Below, piece by piece: positions 1-8,543 of a stretch of 12,138 nucleotides of DNA (position 1 is the stretch's first letter; every line of letters starts with the position of its first letter). Source of the stretch: JAENWH01 sp038248745 (GTDB lineage: Bacteria; Bacillota; Clostridia; Peptostreptococcales; Anaerovoracaceae); the NCBI GenBank assembly GCA_038248745.1, contig JBBRXC010000043.1:1-12138 (forward strand), in the 5' to 3' direction. The notes below the pieces were generated by a model. That model made no database searches. It had not been told where the DNA came from and saw nothing but the letters and a program-made list of their open reading frames with translations. A program made the position numbers and the translations under genes.

Positions 1-642
1 AACGGTTCCATCAAAAACAATTGGAAGCGTGCTAGTTGCGCCGCCTGAAATAATCTCAAGCTGTCTGCCAATGCCTTTTTCTATTTCTTCCGCAATTTCA
101 ATAAGTTCCTCTAATTTTTCTGGCGTTGCTTTTATTGAACCATAACAACCTAAATTCGTACCCACTCCTCGAAGATCTACATTTGGCAACTGGTTTTCCA
201 CATATTTAGCAATCTTAACCATTTCTTCTTTATCCCAAAAGCCCTCTCGAAGATCCCCAAGGTCTGCCATCAAAACAACCCCATGTCTTTTCCCTTGTTT
301 TATACATGCTTCATTGATCGCCTCAAGAACCACCTTTTCGCTGTTCAAGCTGAACTCACAGTGCTTGACGATTTCATCCACTTCACTTAACATAGGCACC
401 CTTATCATGGCAAAAGGACCGGTTACCCCCGCTTCCTTTGCTTCAATAATCTGCTCGATTCTTGAGGTGCCTATACTTGTACAGTCTGTCAAATTATATA
501 CCTTTGTCATTTCAACGATGCCATTAAATCCTTTAATGACACCCGTCACAGAGATACCTTGCTCCTTACACTTTTCGACAACTTGATCGATATTGTGTTT
601 TAGCTTATTTAAATCTATTTCTAACCTAGGGAATTTATTCAT
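1..642 (-). CDS. PLP-dependent amino-acid racemase, alanine/ornithine racemase family (3' end outside window)
   Basis: This is the N-terminal 214 residues of a fold-type III PLP enzyme; the reading frame is still open at the window's left edge, and family members are usually about 350 residues. Visible family marks are the start FPRLEIDLNKLKHNI, the presumed PLP-binding lysine K37 in VTGVIKGF, the DLGDLREG block (about residues 126-133), the GVGTNLGCYG block, and SGGATSTLP where relatives usually have an SGGNSSS-like loop. The family includes ornithine racemase of amino-acid-fermenting clostridia and broader alanine racemase-like enzymes, and substrate cannot be decided from this part. The start ATG at 642 has a good AGGAGA ribosome binding site (TTGAAAGGAGACAAAAATG) and overlaps the end of the upstream transporter gene by 8 bp, so the two are probably translationally coupled. 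A role in D-amino-acid production or amino-acid fermentation is inferred. Confidence 0.82.
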   Translation of the reverse strand, partial: MNKFPRLEIDLNKLKHNIDQVVEKCKEQGISVTGVIKGFNGIVEMTKVYNLTDCTSIGTSRIEQIIEAKEAGVTGPFAMIRVPMLSEVDEIVKHCEFSLNSEKVVLEAINEACIKQGKRHGVVLMADLGDLREGFWDKEEMVKIAKYVENQLPNVDLRGVGTNLGCYGSIKATPEKLEELIEIAEEIEKGIGRQLEIISGGATSTLPIVFDGTV

Positions 643-1540
643 TTTTGTCTCCTTTCAATTTTTCCGGCTGGCTGACGCCAATCACACCTGCCAGTATCAT
701 TATAAGTCCTATTATTTTATAACTTGTAACCAGATCTCCTCTGAACGCTATGCCTGCAATAACGCCAGTTACCGTTAATACGCTTAAGGTTAATGTGGAG
801 GCTTTGTATGCAGGGACTGTCGCAATTAAATGGTTATAAGCGATAAACGCGAAAACGGAGCAAATAATTCCTAAAAACAGAATGACATAAGTCAATTCAG
901 GGATTTGAACAGCCAGAACATAAGCCTCAAAACCATATCCCATGGCAAAATTTAATGTGTTAAAAAATATAAAACCAACAATTGTCATTACCAATGTTAT
1001 TTCAATTGGTCCGAAGTTCCCCGAAATTTGTTTTGTAAGCATTGTGTAGATCGCCGCAGTGATGACCGCCAGTAGAAGAAAAACATATCCTAAAATTTTA
1101 CCACTGATGGCTGCATCCCCCATTACGGTAACAATCACACCAAAAAAAGACAGGAAAACAAAAGCCGCTGTCAAAAATTTAATTTTTTCTCTGAAAAATA
1201 TTGCACTTAATACGGTGACTGTGATGGGGACCATGGAAAGTATTATGGCTGATTCAGAGGCAGTGGTAATGTCGATGCCCAAGATTTCAAATACGCCATA
1301 TAAACATGGCTGTGCGATGGAAACAATCAATAACGTTTTAATGGGTTTATTTTTCAGATCCAATTTGACAAAACCCATTAGTACAAATACACCAAATGTT
1401 ATGATGGCAACAGTCATTCTCACCGCCATTACTTGAATAGGGTCCAGGTAATCCAGCGCTGTTTTGGTGCCTAAAAATGAAATGCCCCAGCCGATTGCTC
1501 CTCCTATTCCTATTATATATGCCAATCTTATATTTTTCAT
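635..1540 (-). CDS. EamA/DMT-superfamily transporter, 10 membrane helices
   Basis: An integral membrane protein of 301 residues made of two similar five-helix halves, the normal length and layout of EamA-domain (drug/metabolite transporter) permeases. The first helix follows MKNIRLAYIIG, with the GWGISFLGTK segment typical of EamA helix 1 at about residues 17-26; each half ends with a glycine-rich helix (GVIVTVMG and AGVIGVSQPEK). I chose the ATG at 1540 because it lies one base after the stop of the upstream synthetase gene. The longer open frame back to 1597 would add 19 charged residues and lie entirely within the synthetase coding region. Members export amino acids, nucleotides or other metabolites; the substrate is unknown. 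Because it overlaps a racemase gene, an amino acid or its D-isomer is a reasonable guess, but only that. Confidence 0.85.
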   Translation of the reverse strand: MKNIRLAYIIGIGGAIGWGISFLGTKTALDYLDPIQVMAVRMTVAIITFGVFVLMGFVKLDLKNKPIKTLLIVSIAQPCLYGVFEILGIDITTASESAIILSMVPITVTVLSAIFFREKIKFLTAAFVFLSFFGVIVTVMGDAAISGKILGYVFLLLAVITAAIYTMLTKQISGNFGPIEITLVMTIVGFIFFNTLNFAMGYGFEAYVLAVQIPELTYVILFLGIICSVFAFIAYNHLIATVPAYKASTLTLSVLTVTGVIAGIAFRGDLVTSYKIIGLIMILAGVIGVSQPEKLKGDKNE

Positions 1541-1541
1541 T

Positions 1542-3350
1542 TTATGCCTGGTTCTCCGCTGAATTTCGTTTAATTTTTTTACCTGTTGTCTTCTCAAATT
1601 CTTCTGTTCTGATGGCTATTTTCTTTATCCTTTTAAAATATGGCAGTTCTTTATTAATTTTATCAATTTCCGTCCAAATCAAAAATTCCTGTGCTTTTAC
1701 GGAAGGATTGGCCCCTAAAACCTCTGTCACTTCTTCCATATCCGGGAAGATTGAAGCAAAAATTAATATTTCATCACTTTCCTTACTTTCTTTCCCCATC
1801 ACCATGCTTTCTTTGATATATGGAATCTTTTTTAAATAATATTCAATTTCTTCTGGGTATACATTTTTCCCGTTCTTTGTGATGATTACATTCTTAATTC
1901 TTCCCGTGAGATAAATATAATTATCCTTGTCCAGATAACCCAGGTCTCCTGTATGTAGCCATCCATCAACCAAAACCTTCGCTGACTCTTCTGGCATTTT
2001 ATAATATCCAAGCATGACGTTTCCACCTTTCACACAAATCTCGCCGATTCCTGTTTCTGGATCTATATCAATAATTTTCGCATCAAATCCCGGCGGAATA
2101 TACCCTAACGAGTCATTTTTGAAAAACTTGTCTGGGTTCAGTGCACAAATAGGCGCGCATTCCGTCAGCCCATATCCTTGAAGGGCTGTAATTCCAAAAT
2201 CATTGATTCCTTGAAGTATTTCTGGATTTATTGCCGCACCCCCACAGATAATCAGCCGCATTCTTCCACCAAATACATCAGTGATTTTTTTGAAAAAAAC
2301 AGGTCCGAAATCAATGCCAATTTTTTTAGTTTTTCTATTTATGGCGATGACCTTTTTAAGGGTTTTTTCTTTCCCACTTTTTTTAACATTTTGCCATATT
2401 TTTTTATATAGACTCTCCAGAATTAATGGTACGGCTAGAAGTATTGTAGGCCTTGCCTCCGAAAGATTTTTAACGATATATTTAAGACCTTCGCAATAAG
2501 CTGTGGCTGATCCTTTATATAAAGGCAATAAAAATCCGCAGGTGCATTCGTAGGTATGGTGCATTGGTAGAATCGAGAAAAAAACATCTGTTGGTCTGAT
2601 CTCTACTAGTGATGGCGCCGTCATTAATTCTTCTGCTATATTTCCGTGAGAAAGCATTACACCCTTTGGGACACCTGTTGTTCCAGAAGTGAAAAGTAAC
2701 ATACTCATTTCATCCCGAATAATCTGGGCATCCAAAAAATCCTTGTTCCCTTCTGAAATAAATTTCACGCCTTCTTTCACAAGCGCATCAAGTGAATACG
2801 ACTTACTTGTATTTTCTCTGTTTTGCATATTTACTAAAACCTTGATATTTGTTTGTCCAGAATCTTTCATTTTAAGAAAAACGTCTTCATACTTTCCTTC
2901 ATAAAATACACAGGATACTTCTCCTTCAATAATCAACTGTTTAATTTCATTTGTCAAAAGTTCCTTATCAAGAGGCACTACAACCCCAACCCCGCAGACA
3001 GCGGCCAGATAAGAAATCCCCCATCGATAACTATTCTCTCCTATTACTGCAATCCTCTTATCTTTCAAGCCATGAGCAATTAATGCTGTGCCAAGCCCAT
3101 TCACTTTTTCCATCATTTCTTTATAAGTAATATTTATGTATGGGCCGCCTTTTACTTCTTTGTCCATGAAAGCCACATTATCGGGAAAAAGTTCAGCACT
3201 GGTTTCAAGCATATGCTTCAGATCCATGACAGGTCTGTTGTTCTTATACATAACGCGAGGATCTTTGCTTGTATTAATTTCATTTATCCTTTTTACCGCA
3301 TAATCCCACTCTACTCTTTTCATTTCCTTATAAGCTTTATCATTTAACAT
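1542..3350 (-). CDS. AMP-forming acyl-CoA/acyl-ACP synthetase, second of a tandem pair
   Basis: A soluble ANL-superfamily adenylate-forming enzyme of 602 residues, expected to convert a fatty acid and ATP to acyl-AMP and then to acyl-CoA or acyl-ACP. Numbered from the ATG at 3350, it shows the phosphate loop TSGTTGVPKG (221-230), LPMHHTYE (261-268), the adenine-pocket motif QGYGLTE (391-397), GWLHTGD (463-469), the hinge region GRIKNVIITKNGKNVYPEE and the C-terminal catalytic lysine at about 592 in TTGKKIKR. All core motifs are canonical. The start at 3350 is chosen because AGGAGG at 3360-3365 lies 9 bases upstream; the longer frame to 3383 would put that site inside the gene. It overlaps the preceding paralogue by 11 bp. 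Compared with that paralogue it has about 25 extra N-terminal residues. Chain length and acceptor (CoA or ACP) cannot be told from sequence. Confidence 0.9.
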   Translation of the reverse strand: MLNDKAYKEMKRVEWDYAVKRINEINTSKDPRVMYKNNRPVMDLKHMLETSAELFPDNVAFMDKEVKGGPYINITYKEMMEKVNGLGTALIAHGLKDKRIAVIGENSYRWGISYLAAVCGVGVVVPLDKELLTNEIKQLIIEGEVSCVFYEGKYEDVFLKMKDSGQTNIKVLVNMQNRENTSKSYSLDALVKEGVKFISEGNKDFLDAQIIRDEMSMLLFTSGTTGVPKGVMLSHGNIAEELMTAPSLVEIRPTDVFFSILPMHHTYECTCGFLLPLYKGSATAYCEGLKYIVKNLSEARPTILLAVPLILESLYKKIWQNVKKSGKEKTLKKVIAINRKTKKIGIDFGPVFFKKITDVFGGRMRLIICGGAAINPEILQGINDFGITALQGYGLTECAPICALNPDKFFKNDSLGYIPPGFDAKIIDIDPETGIGEICVKGGNVMLGYYKMPEESAKVLVDGWLHTGDLGYLDKDNYIYLTGRIKNVIITKNGKNVYPEEIEYYLKKIPYIKESMVMGKESKESDEILIFASIFPDMEEVTEVLGANPSVKAQEFLIWTEIDKINKELPYFKRIKKIAIRTEEFEKTTGKKIKRNSAENQA

Positions 3351-5088
3351 GTGCATTCTCCTCCTCAGACAAATTTCCGTCAATAAATCTCTTAATTTTT
3401 CTTGTGGTGGTTTTTTCGAATTCTGTTCTTCTGACTGTAAATCTTTTCACTCTTTTATATAATGGCATCAGCTCGTTGATATCATCTAAAAGAATTTTTA
3501 TAAAAGTTCTCATTTCCTCGGTTGTCATTGGGCCTTTTTCTTCTTGAATAAATTCATAATCTGGATATATTTCAGCCTTGACAATAGTGTCATTTGATTT
3601 TTCATCCTCGACCCCATGCACAAGAACTTCTTGAATATATGGGCTGCCAGTTAAATAATACTCCACCTCTTCAGGGAAAATATTTTTTCCATTTTTGGTA
3701 ATGATAACATTTTTTTTTCTTCCCGAAATATAAAGGAATCCTTCTTTGTCAAAATAACCATAGTCTCCCGTATGAAGCCACCCATTCTTCAACACCTTAT
3801 CCGTTTCTTCAGAATCTCCAAAATAACCCAGCATAACAGATTCTCCTCTGCAGATTATTTCTCCTACACCATTATCATCTTCTTCAATGATTTTCACTTC
3901 TGTTCCAGGCATTGGAAATCCCGCGGATGCCGCCTTGCTGTAGCGATCCTTGTTCAACGCTATAATAGGCGCACATTCTGTCATCCCATACCCTTGGATC
4001 ATTGGGAATCCCATCGCTTCAAAATCTTCTATCACTCTTGGATTGATGGCTGCTCCTCCCGCAATAAACAGTTTAATGTTGCCTCCGGTTGCAGCATGCA
4101 CGTCTTTAAATATTTTCCTTATTGTTGGCTGATTATATAATTTTAATTTTCGTGAAATAGAAATCATTCCACGCATTTTTTTATCTTTTTTATTTGTTTC
4201 TGCCTGTTTCCAGATTTTTTTATGGATGGACTCAAAGACAAGAGGAACACCCAGCATCACTGTAGCTTTTGATTCCACCAAATTTTTAACAATATATTTC
4301 AATCCCTCACAAAAAGCAATCGTAAGCCCCTGATAAATTCCAGTCAATATATGACAGGTCATTTCATAAGAATGGTGCATTGGTAATACGGACAGGCCCA
4401 CGTAGTTATCAGGTATTGCAACGTATTTTGACATGTTATATACATTGGCAGAAAGATTTTTATGTGACAGCATAACGCCTTTTGCCATGCCCATCGTCCC
4501 GGAAGTAAAAAGCAGGGAGCACATGGCCTCCCGATCGATTGTTGCATCAACAAATTCTCTGTTGCCAGCTTCCAAAAGTTCCTTGCCTTCTCCAATCAGT
4601 TTGTTCAAGGAAAGGTCTCCACGCTCATCCTTTGTAGCTGACATATTTATCGTATAATTTATCCCGGTTAAACCTTGCAGTGCCTCTTTTACAATTGGTT
4701 CCATCTTTCTAGAGAAAACGATAGCAGAAACCTCCGCTCTCAGGAGTAAATTCCTGATTTCATTTGGCGGAAGCTCTCTGTCTAGAGGAACAATCACCCC
4801 TGTGCCGTTGGTCGTTGCAAAGTACGTCAAGGCCCACTGATATGAATTCTCTCCAATAACAGCAACTTTCTTGCCCTTTAGTCCCATTTCAATGAATTTT
4901 GTCCCAAGTGCGTCAACATCGCTTTTGACTTGTGGGAAGTATATTGGTTTATACTCCCCTCCCAAAACTTCTTTTATTAAATAAGCTGCCCTGTCTGGAT
5001 AAATTTCAGCGCTGGTATTAAGCATATCCTTCAAGTCGTTGACTGGTCTAAATTCATATAAACTATCTTTATATTTCGAATGATTCAT
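3340..5088 (-). CDS. AMP-forming acyl-CoA/acyl-ACP synthetase, first of a tandem pair, with altered phosphate loop
   Basis: A 582-residue ANL-superfamily enzyme clearly paralogous to the downstream gene; the two align nearly end to end, sharing blocks such as AVIGENSY, CEGLKYIVKNL, GGAAINP, YGxTECAPI and VIITKNGKN. Visible motifs are LPMHHSYE (235-242), QGYGMTE (365-371), GWLHTGD (436-442) and the catalytic lysine at about 564 in TTTRKIKR. The phosphate loop at 195-204 reads TSGTMGMAKG instead of the usual TSGTTGxPKG, so two normally conserved positions (Thr and Pro) are Met and Ala. Activity may be retained, but this is unusual. No membrane segment is seen. The start at 5088 is preceded by purine-rich AGGATAGGATAAAGAG, and the gene is the first after a 108-bp gap that holds a candidate promoter. 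It probably activates free fatty acids for lipid synthesis, together with its neighbour. Confidence 0.88.
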   Translation of the reverse strand: MNHSKYKDSLYEFRPVNDLKDMLNTSAEIYPDRAAYLIKEVLGGEYKPIYFPQVKSDVDALGTKFIEMGLKGKKVAVIGENSYQWALTYFATTNGTGVIVPLDRELPPNEIRNLLLRAEVSAIVFSRKMEPIVKEALQGLTGINYTINMSATKDERGDLSLNKLIGEGKELLEAGNREFVDATIDREAMCSLLFTSGTMGMAKGVMLSHKNLSANVYNMSKYVAIPDNYVGLSVLPMHHSYEMTCHILTGIYQGLTIAFCEGLKYIVKNLVESKATVMLGVPLVFESIHKKIWKQAETNKKDKKMRGMISISRKLKLYNQPTIRKIFKDVHAATGGNIKLFIAGGAAINPRVIEDFEAMGFPMIQGYGMTECAPIIALNKDRYSKAASAGFPMPGTEVKIIEEDDNGVGEIICRGESVMLGYFGDSEETDKVLKNGWLHTGDYGYFDKEGFLYISGRKKNVIITKNGKNIFPEEVEYYLTGSPYIQEVLVHGVEDEKSNDTIVKAEIYPDYEFIQEEKGPMTTEEMRTFIKILLDDINELMPLYKRVKRFTVRRTEFEKTTTRKIKRFIDGNLSEEENAHVK

Positions 5089-5171
5089 TCTCTTTATCCT
5101 ATCCTTTTATACATGTGCAAGAACTTCATTTTTTGTAATTTCACTATTTTTTAATATAACTACACCTTGCT

Positions 5172-5200
5172 ATTTTAACACCTCTAATGCTTAAAATCAA
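5172..5200 (-). promoter_or_regulatory. Candidate sigma-A promoter for the synthetase-transporter-racemase genes
   Basis: On the minus strand, TTGATT (5195-5200) is followed after exactly 17 bases by TAAAAT (5172-5177), matching the -35 and -10 consensus at 4 of 6 and 5 of 6 positions. It begins within the last codons of the nuclease gene and lies at the start of the only gap over 100 bp in the window (5089-5196). In AT-rich DNA such matches occur by chance, so this is a candidate only. I saw no GC-rich hairpin followed by a T-run in this gap, so read-through from the fatty-acid operon is also possible. Confidence 0.35.
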
Positions 5201-8200
5201 GATTTCCCCACCACATCATATTCATAGCCCTCGAAAGCTAGATCAAACCCGCAAACACTTTTATACTGGCAGTAATCACACGCTTTCGCCGTTTTAGTTT
5301 TTTTCGGCTTGGCTGGGATCTCGCCACTGATGATATCCTTACACAATGCCATGATCTTTTCATCCACGGATTTCCTTAATTGTGAAAATTCTTCGTTGCT
5401 CAAAAGCTTTCCTCCACTGGTTCCCTTAATGCCTTCCTTTGTATCTCTAATGGGAAAAATCTTTGAGTATCCGGTAAACTCTCCAGCAATACTTTTAATG
5501 ACCTCCGTATCATCAAGCATTATGCCATCAAGTTTATAGCTTTTTAACATCTCTCCCTCTATTTTTTCCAGGTCCAGACTCTGCGCCAGTTGACTTGCAT
5601 CGATAATAGGTTCGTCAATTTCGAAATAAAACACACCGCCGCCTACAATGTTTGGGTCAATAGCATCCTGCGCCGCTTTCAAATAAAGCATCAGCTGAAG
5701 CCTGTATCCTGCCTTCACCTCTTGAATGTCAAATTTTTCTTTCCCCGACTTATAATCAATAATCTTCGTGAAGTTGTTTTTCAGTACGTCAACTCGGTCT
5801 ATTTTCCCTTCAATAAAGACGGTTTCTGCTCCCAGATTTACTTCAATCGCCGGGAATATTTTTTCTTCTCCGTTGCCAAATTCGGCTTCAAATTCTACCC
5901 GTTTAATAGCCCCCTGCCGTACATGATTCACAAGCACCCAGGCAACTTGTGTGCAAACCTTCTTTATCCGTTGTTTCTTATAGTTTTCAGCTGCGCCCAG
6001 AGAAAAAAGACCCTCTTTATAGTCTGCTGTCTCCTCTTCAATGAATTTGTCTATTAACCTAGCACATTCCTCTTCCGTAACAGTCATCCAAGGGGAATTT
6101 TCGCCGGTTATTTCGCCCCCATCTTTTGACAGTTCCATGGACATTTTCATCAGGCACTGATGATACACATCCCCAATTTCTCTTCCAGCTATTTCATAGA
6201 CTCTTCGTTCATCTGGTTTAAGTCCATAAGACATTAGAAATGCAAAGGGACATCTGCCGTATTTTTCAATGCTTGAAGGGCTGAGTTTCAATGGTTTTTC
6301 AAATTCTTTTCTGAAAAGTTTTTTTGAAATATTGGTACCGAGACTTTCAAGTTTTCCAGAATAAAAAATACCTTTTGAAAGTCTGTCAATGGTATCCGGA
6401 TCTTCTTTTCTATACCAGTCTACAACCTGGGCCCATTCTCTCTCAACAGGCAAGCCTTCCAAACCTTTTCTGACGGCAAGGGTCATATGCTTTATTGCGT
6501 TTTCTTTGGCTGAGATGAGTTCCATGGGGTTGCCTCTGCTAATAATGTCTTTTTCAATCTCAATGGCTTGAAATATTTCTCTTATCTTATCAAAAATGGA
6601 CGATTGCTTCATTTCTTTACCTTCTGTGTCTGAAATGGCATAGCCAATCCAAAGATACTGTTCAGGCATAGATAAAGTTTTATAGATTGCCAGTTTTTCT
6701 TCTTTGATTCTGAGTTCATCTATTTTGCAGATTTCTGCTTTGCTGTCATAAAGCTTCGCTTTTTCATCCTCACTAAGCAACCCTTCATTTACACTGTCCT
6801 GCGGCAGCACCCCATCATTTGCTCCGATGATTACCAGTGCCTTTAAGGCACTCCCTCTAGTTCGTTGCATTGTTCCGACCATAATCCTGTCCAGTGTCGG
6901 AGGGATCAGTCCGATTTCTATGGCTTCAAACCCAGACGCGAGAACCTTTGAGAATTCCTTGTTCGGGATTTTATCCTGACCTAAAAGTTCAATAAGTTGT
7001 TCTAAAATCCCAACTAAAATGCCCCATATTTGTGAGGTTTCATCCGCCAGTTCTTGATGATTATTTCCAATTTGTATTTGTATTAATTCCTCCAGTTTAT
7101 TGGGAATTTGCACCTGATTATTTAAGTAATCATAAAGGGCCCGCACCTTTTCTTCAACTGTGACGGCCTCTTTATATTTTTCTTCAAAAATAAGAATTGG
7201 AGAAATCAGTTTTGACCTTATATCATTCATGCGTATCAACCCAGCTAGCTGATATTCTGTTTCACCTTTTACAAACTCTTTTTTCCAGGCATTGCCTCGG
7301 ATTCTGTATTTGTATGTGTAGTTTTCCAGTTCCTCTACTTCATCATTTGTCAGGTCAGAAAGGCCTGTTTTGGCCAGCCTGAAAACATCCTGGCTTAGCC
7401 ATCCCCGTGAATTGATATCGGTTAAGGCTGCTACAAATTCAAGGATTGGATGATGCAATGCATTTCTCTTTTTATCCAGAAAAATCGGCAGGCCATACTC
7501 CTCAAAGGTCCTTTTTATGATAGATCCCCTTGTTTCCATATCATTACATATGACAACAATATCTCTAAATCTCAGGCCCTTCTCTCTCACTAATTCAACA
7601 ATAAACGCTGCAGCACTTTCAACCTCCGCATACATGTTCGCCGCATTGACTAAGGTGATTCCCTCTGTTTCCTTGCTTTCCCTTAACGGGAGTGAGAAGA
7701 GGTTCGCCTCTAAATCAGCTAGGGCCTGGTGGCGCACTTTTTCCCTTTTTACTAGGTATTCCACCCCTATTTTAATTTTACTAAACGCCTGGCCCTCGTC
7801 CCCTGCCATTCGTGTAAGCTTATGAATCATGCCTCCTGTAATTTCAAAAACTTCTTCATCCCTACAGCCTTCATCGTAGGTCATTACCACATTTACACTG
7901 AGGGCATGCCGCATAAGTTCTCTTATCAAATCAAGGTTTTTAGGCGTAAAATAATCAAAGCCCCATATCCAGATATCACAATTCTTGATGTCTTCGAATT
8001 TTTCTAATTTTGAGATAAACAAATTCACATAGTCTTCCGTGTCCACATATTTATTCTCTATGTAGTCTTCATATTTTTTATATATTCGCTGAATGTCCTT
8101 CAGTTTCTTATGCAATAAAACATTGTCCTCAATTTCTGCAAGGATCTCTGTCAACTGTTTCGGACTGGTATTATATTGCTTCATTTCAGAAATCAGGTTA

Positions 8201-8541
8201 TTGATCATTTCTATAAACGCCGGCATTTTATCCAGACCTTTAAAGGCTTCAAGATTTTCCTTTTCATTTGACAATATTTTGGTAAGAAGCATATGGCGAC
8301 CATACTTATCAACATGGATGACTTTATTTCCCCCAACCTTTGCCAAAATTCTAAAACCCAATCGGGAGGGGCTGATAATTTCCAAATCCATCAGTCCTTT
8401 AACCCCAAGAACAGAAAAAGCCCGTTGCTCGGCTTCCAATGTAAATTGGTCTGGCACAAGCAACAAGGTCTTTTTATTAATATGATCAAATATGAACTTT
8501 TCTTTATTTATACTTTCCCTGCCGTAATAAATGTTAAGCAT
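5197..8541 (-). CDS. addB: AddB-type helicase-exonuclease subunit (PD-(D/E)XK nuclease with 4Fe-4S cluster)
   Basis: A 1114-residue protein resembling AddB, the subunit that pairs with AddA to resect double-strand DNA ends for recombination repair and Chi recognition. The start MLNIYYGRESINKEKF corresponds to the AddB N-terminus but lacks a proper Walker A loop. The middle resembles an inactive UvrD-like helicase core. The C-terminal RecB-type nuclease shows D915 (KIDRVD), D929 and K931 (IIDYKSG), and Q949/Y953 (QLMLY). The 4Fe-4S ligands are C764 (KYGRCPF) and C1088, C1091, C1097 (CDYCQYKSVC), with the spacing known from Bacillus AddB. The ATG at 8541 begins 2 bp after the stop of the MarR-FabK gene, with a modest AGGT site 8 bases upstream, so translational coupling is likely. 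addA is not found downstream; synthetase genes follow. Codons for VRHQALA (7715-7741) contain a 27-bp sequence repeated near fabF. Confidence 0.85.
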   Translation of the reverse strand: MLNIYYGRESINKEKFIFDHINKKTLLLVPDQFTLEAEQRAFSVLGVKGLMDLEIISPSRLGFRILAKVGGNKVIHVDKYGRHMLLTKILSNEKENLEAFKGLDKMPAFIEMINNLISEMKQYNTSPKQLTEILAEIEDNVLLHKKLKDIQRIYKKYEDYIENKYVDTEDYVNLFISKLEKFEDIKNCDIWIWGFDYFTPKNLDLIRELMRHALSVNVVMTYDEGCRDEEVFEITGGMIHKLTRMAGDEGQAFSKIKIGVEYLVKREKVRHQALADLEANLFSLPLRESKETEGITLVNAANMYAEVESAAAFIVELVREKGLRFRDIVVICNDMETRGSIIKRTFEEYGLPIFLDKKRNALHHPILEFVAALTDINSRGWLSQDVFRLAKTGLSDLTNDEVEELENYTYKYRIRGNAWKKEFVKGETEYQLAGLIRMNDIRSKLISPILIFEEKYKEAVTVEEKVRALYDYLNNQVQIPNKLEELIQIQIGNNHQELADETSQIWGILVGILEQLIELLGQDKIPNKEFSKVLASGFEAIEIGLIPPTLDRIMVGTMQRTRGSALKALVIIGANDGVLPQDSVNEGLLSEDEKAKLYDSKAEICKIDELRIKEEKLAIYKTLSMPEQYLWIGYAISDTEGKEMKQSSIFDKIREIFQAIEIEKDIISRGNPMELISAKENAIKHMTLAVRKGLEGLPVEREWAQVVDWYRKEDPDTIDRLSKGIFYSGKLESLGTNISKKLFRKEFEKPLKLSPSSIEKYGRCPFAFLMSYGLKPDERRVYEIAGREIGDVYHQCLMKMSMELSKDGGEITGENSPWMTVTEEECARLIDKFIEEETADYKEGLFSLGAAENYKKQRIKKVCTQVAWVLVNHVRQGAIKRVEFEAEFGNGEEKIFPAIEVNLGAETVFIEGKIDRVDVLKNNFTKIIDYKSGKEKFDIQEVKAGYRLQLMLYLKAAQDAIDPNIVGGGVFYFEIDEPIIDASQLAQSLDLEKIEGEMLKSYKLDGIMLDDTEVIKSIAGEFTGYSKIFPIRDTKEGIKGTSGGKLLSNEEFSQLRKSVDEKIMALCKDIISGEIPAKPKKTKTAKACDYCQYKSVCGFDLAFEGYEYDVVGKS
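7715..7741 (-). repeat. 27-bp exact direct repeat, copy inside addB
   Basis: These 27 bases are identical, in the same orientation, to 11751-11777 in the fabG-fabF leader. The core read on the plus strand is agggcctggtggcgcacttt, much richer in GC than its surroundings. Here it encodes KVRHQALA within addB, just before the LExNLF-like segment I recall from AddB proteins. An 8-base block (ttcgcctc, 7703-7710) to its left is also found left of the other copy, separated by 4 bases here and by 1 there. The copy here therefore looks like native coding sequence rather than an insertion. Confidence 0.85.
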
Positions 8542-8543
8542 GT

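Noticed and set aside
1059..1436. Plus-strand open frames opposite the transporter and other genes (for example 314-586, 1059-1436, 5590-6057, 8093-8485)
   Set aside because: All lie antisense to well-supported minus-strand genes, show no recognisable domains and are typical shadow frames in AT-rich coding DNA.
5089..5196. Rho-independent terminator or FabT/FapR-like operator in the 108-bp gap
   Set aside because: No GC-rich hairpin with T-run is present; the only near-palindrome (TGTTAAAATAGCA, overlapping the candidate -10) is imperfect and too short to call an operator.
7715..7741. The addB copy of the 27-bp repeat as an inserted mobile element
   Set aside because: The addB frame is uninterrupted and the encoded residues fit the surrounding AddB sequence; no terminal inverted repeats or flanking target duplication were seen.
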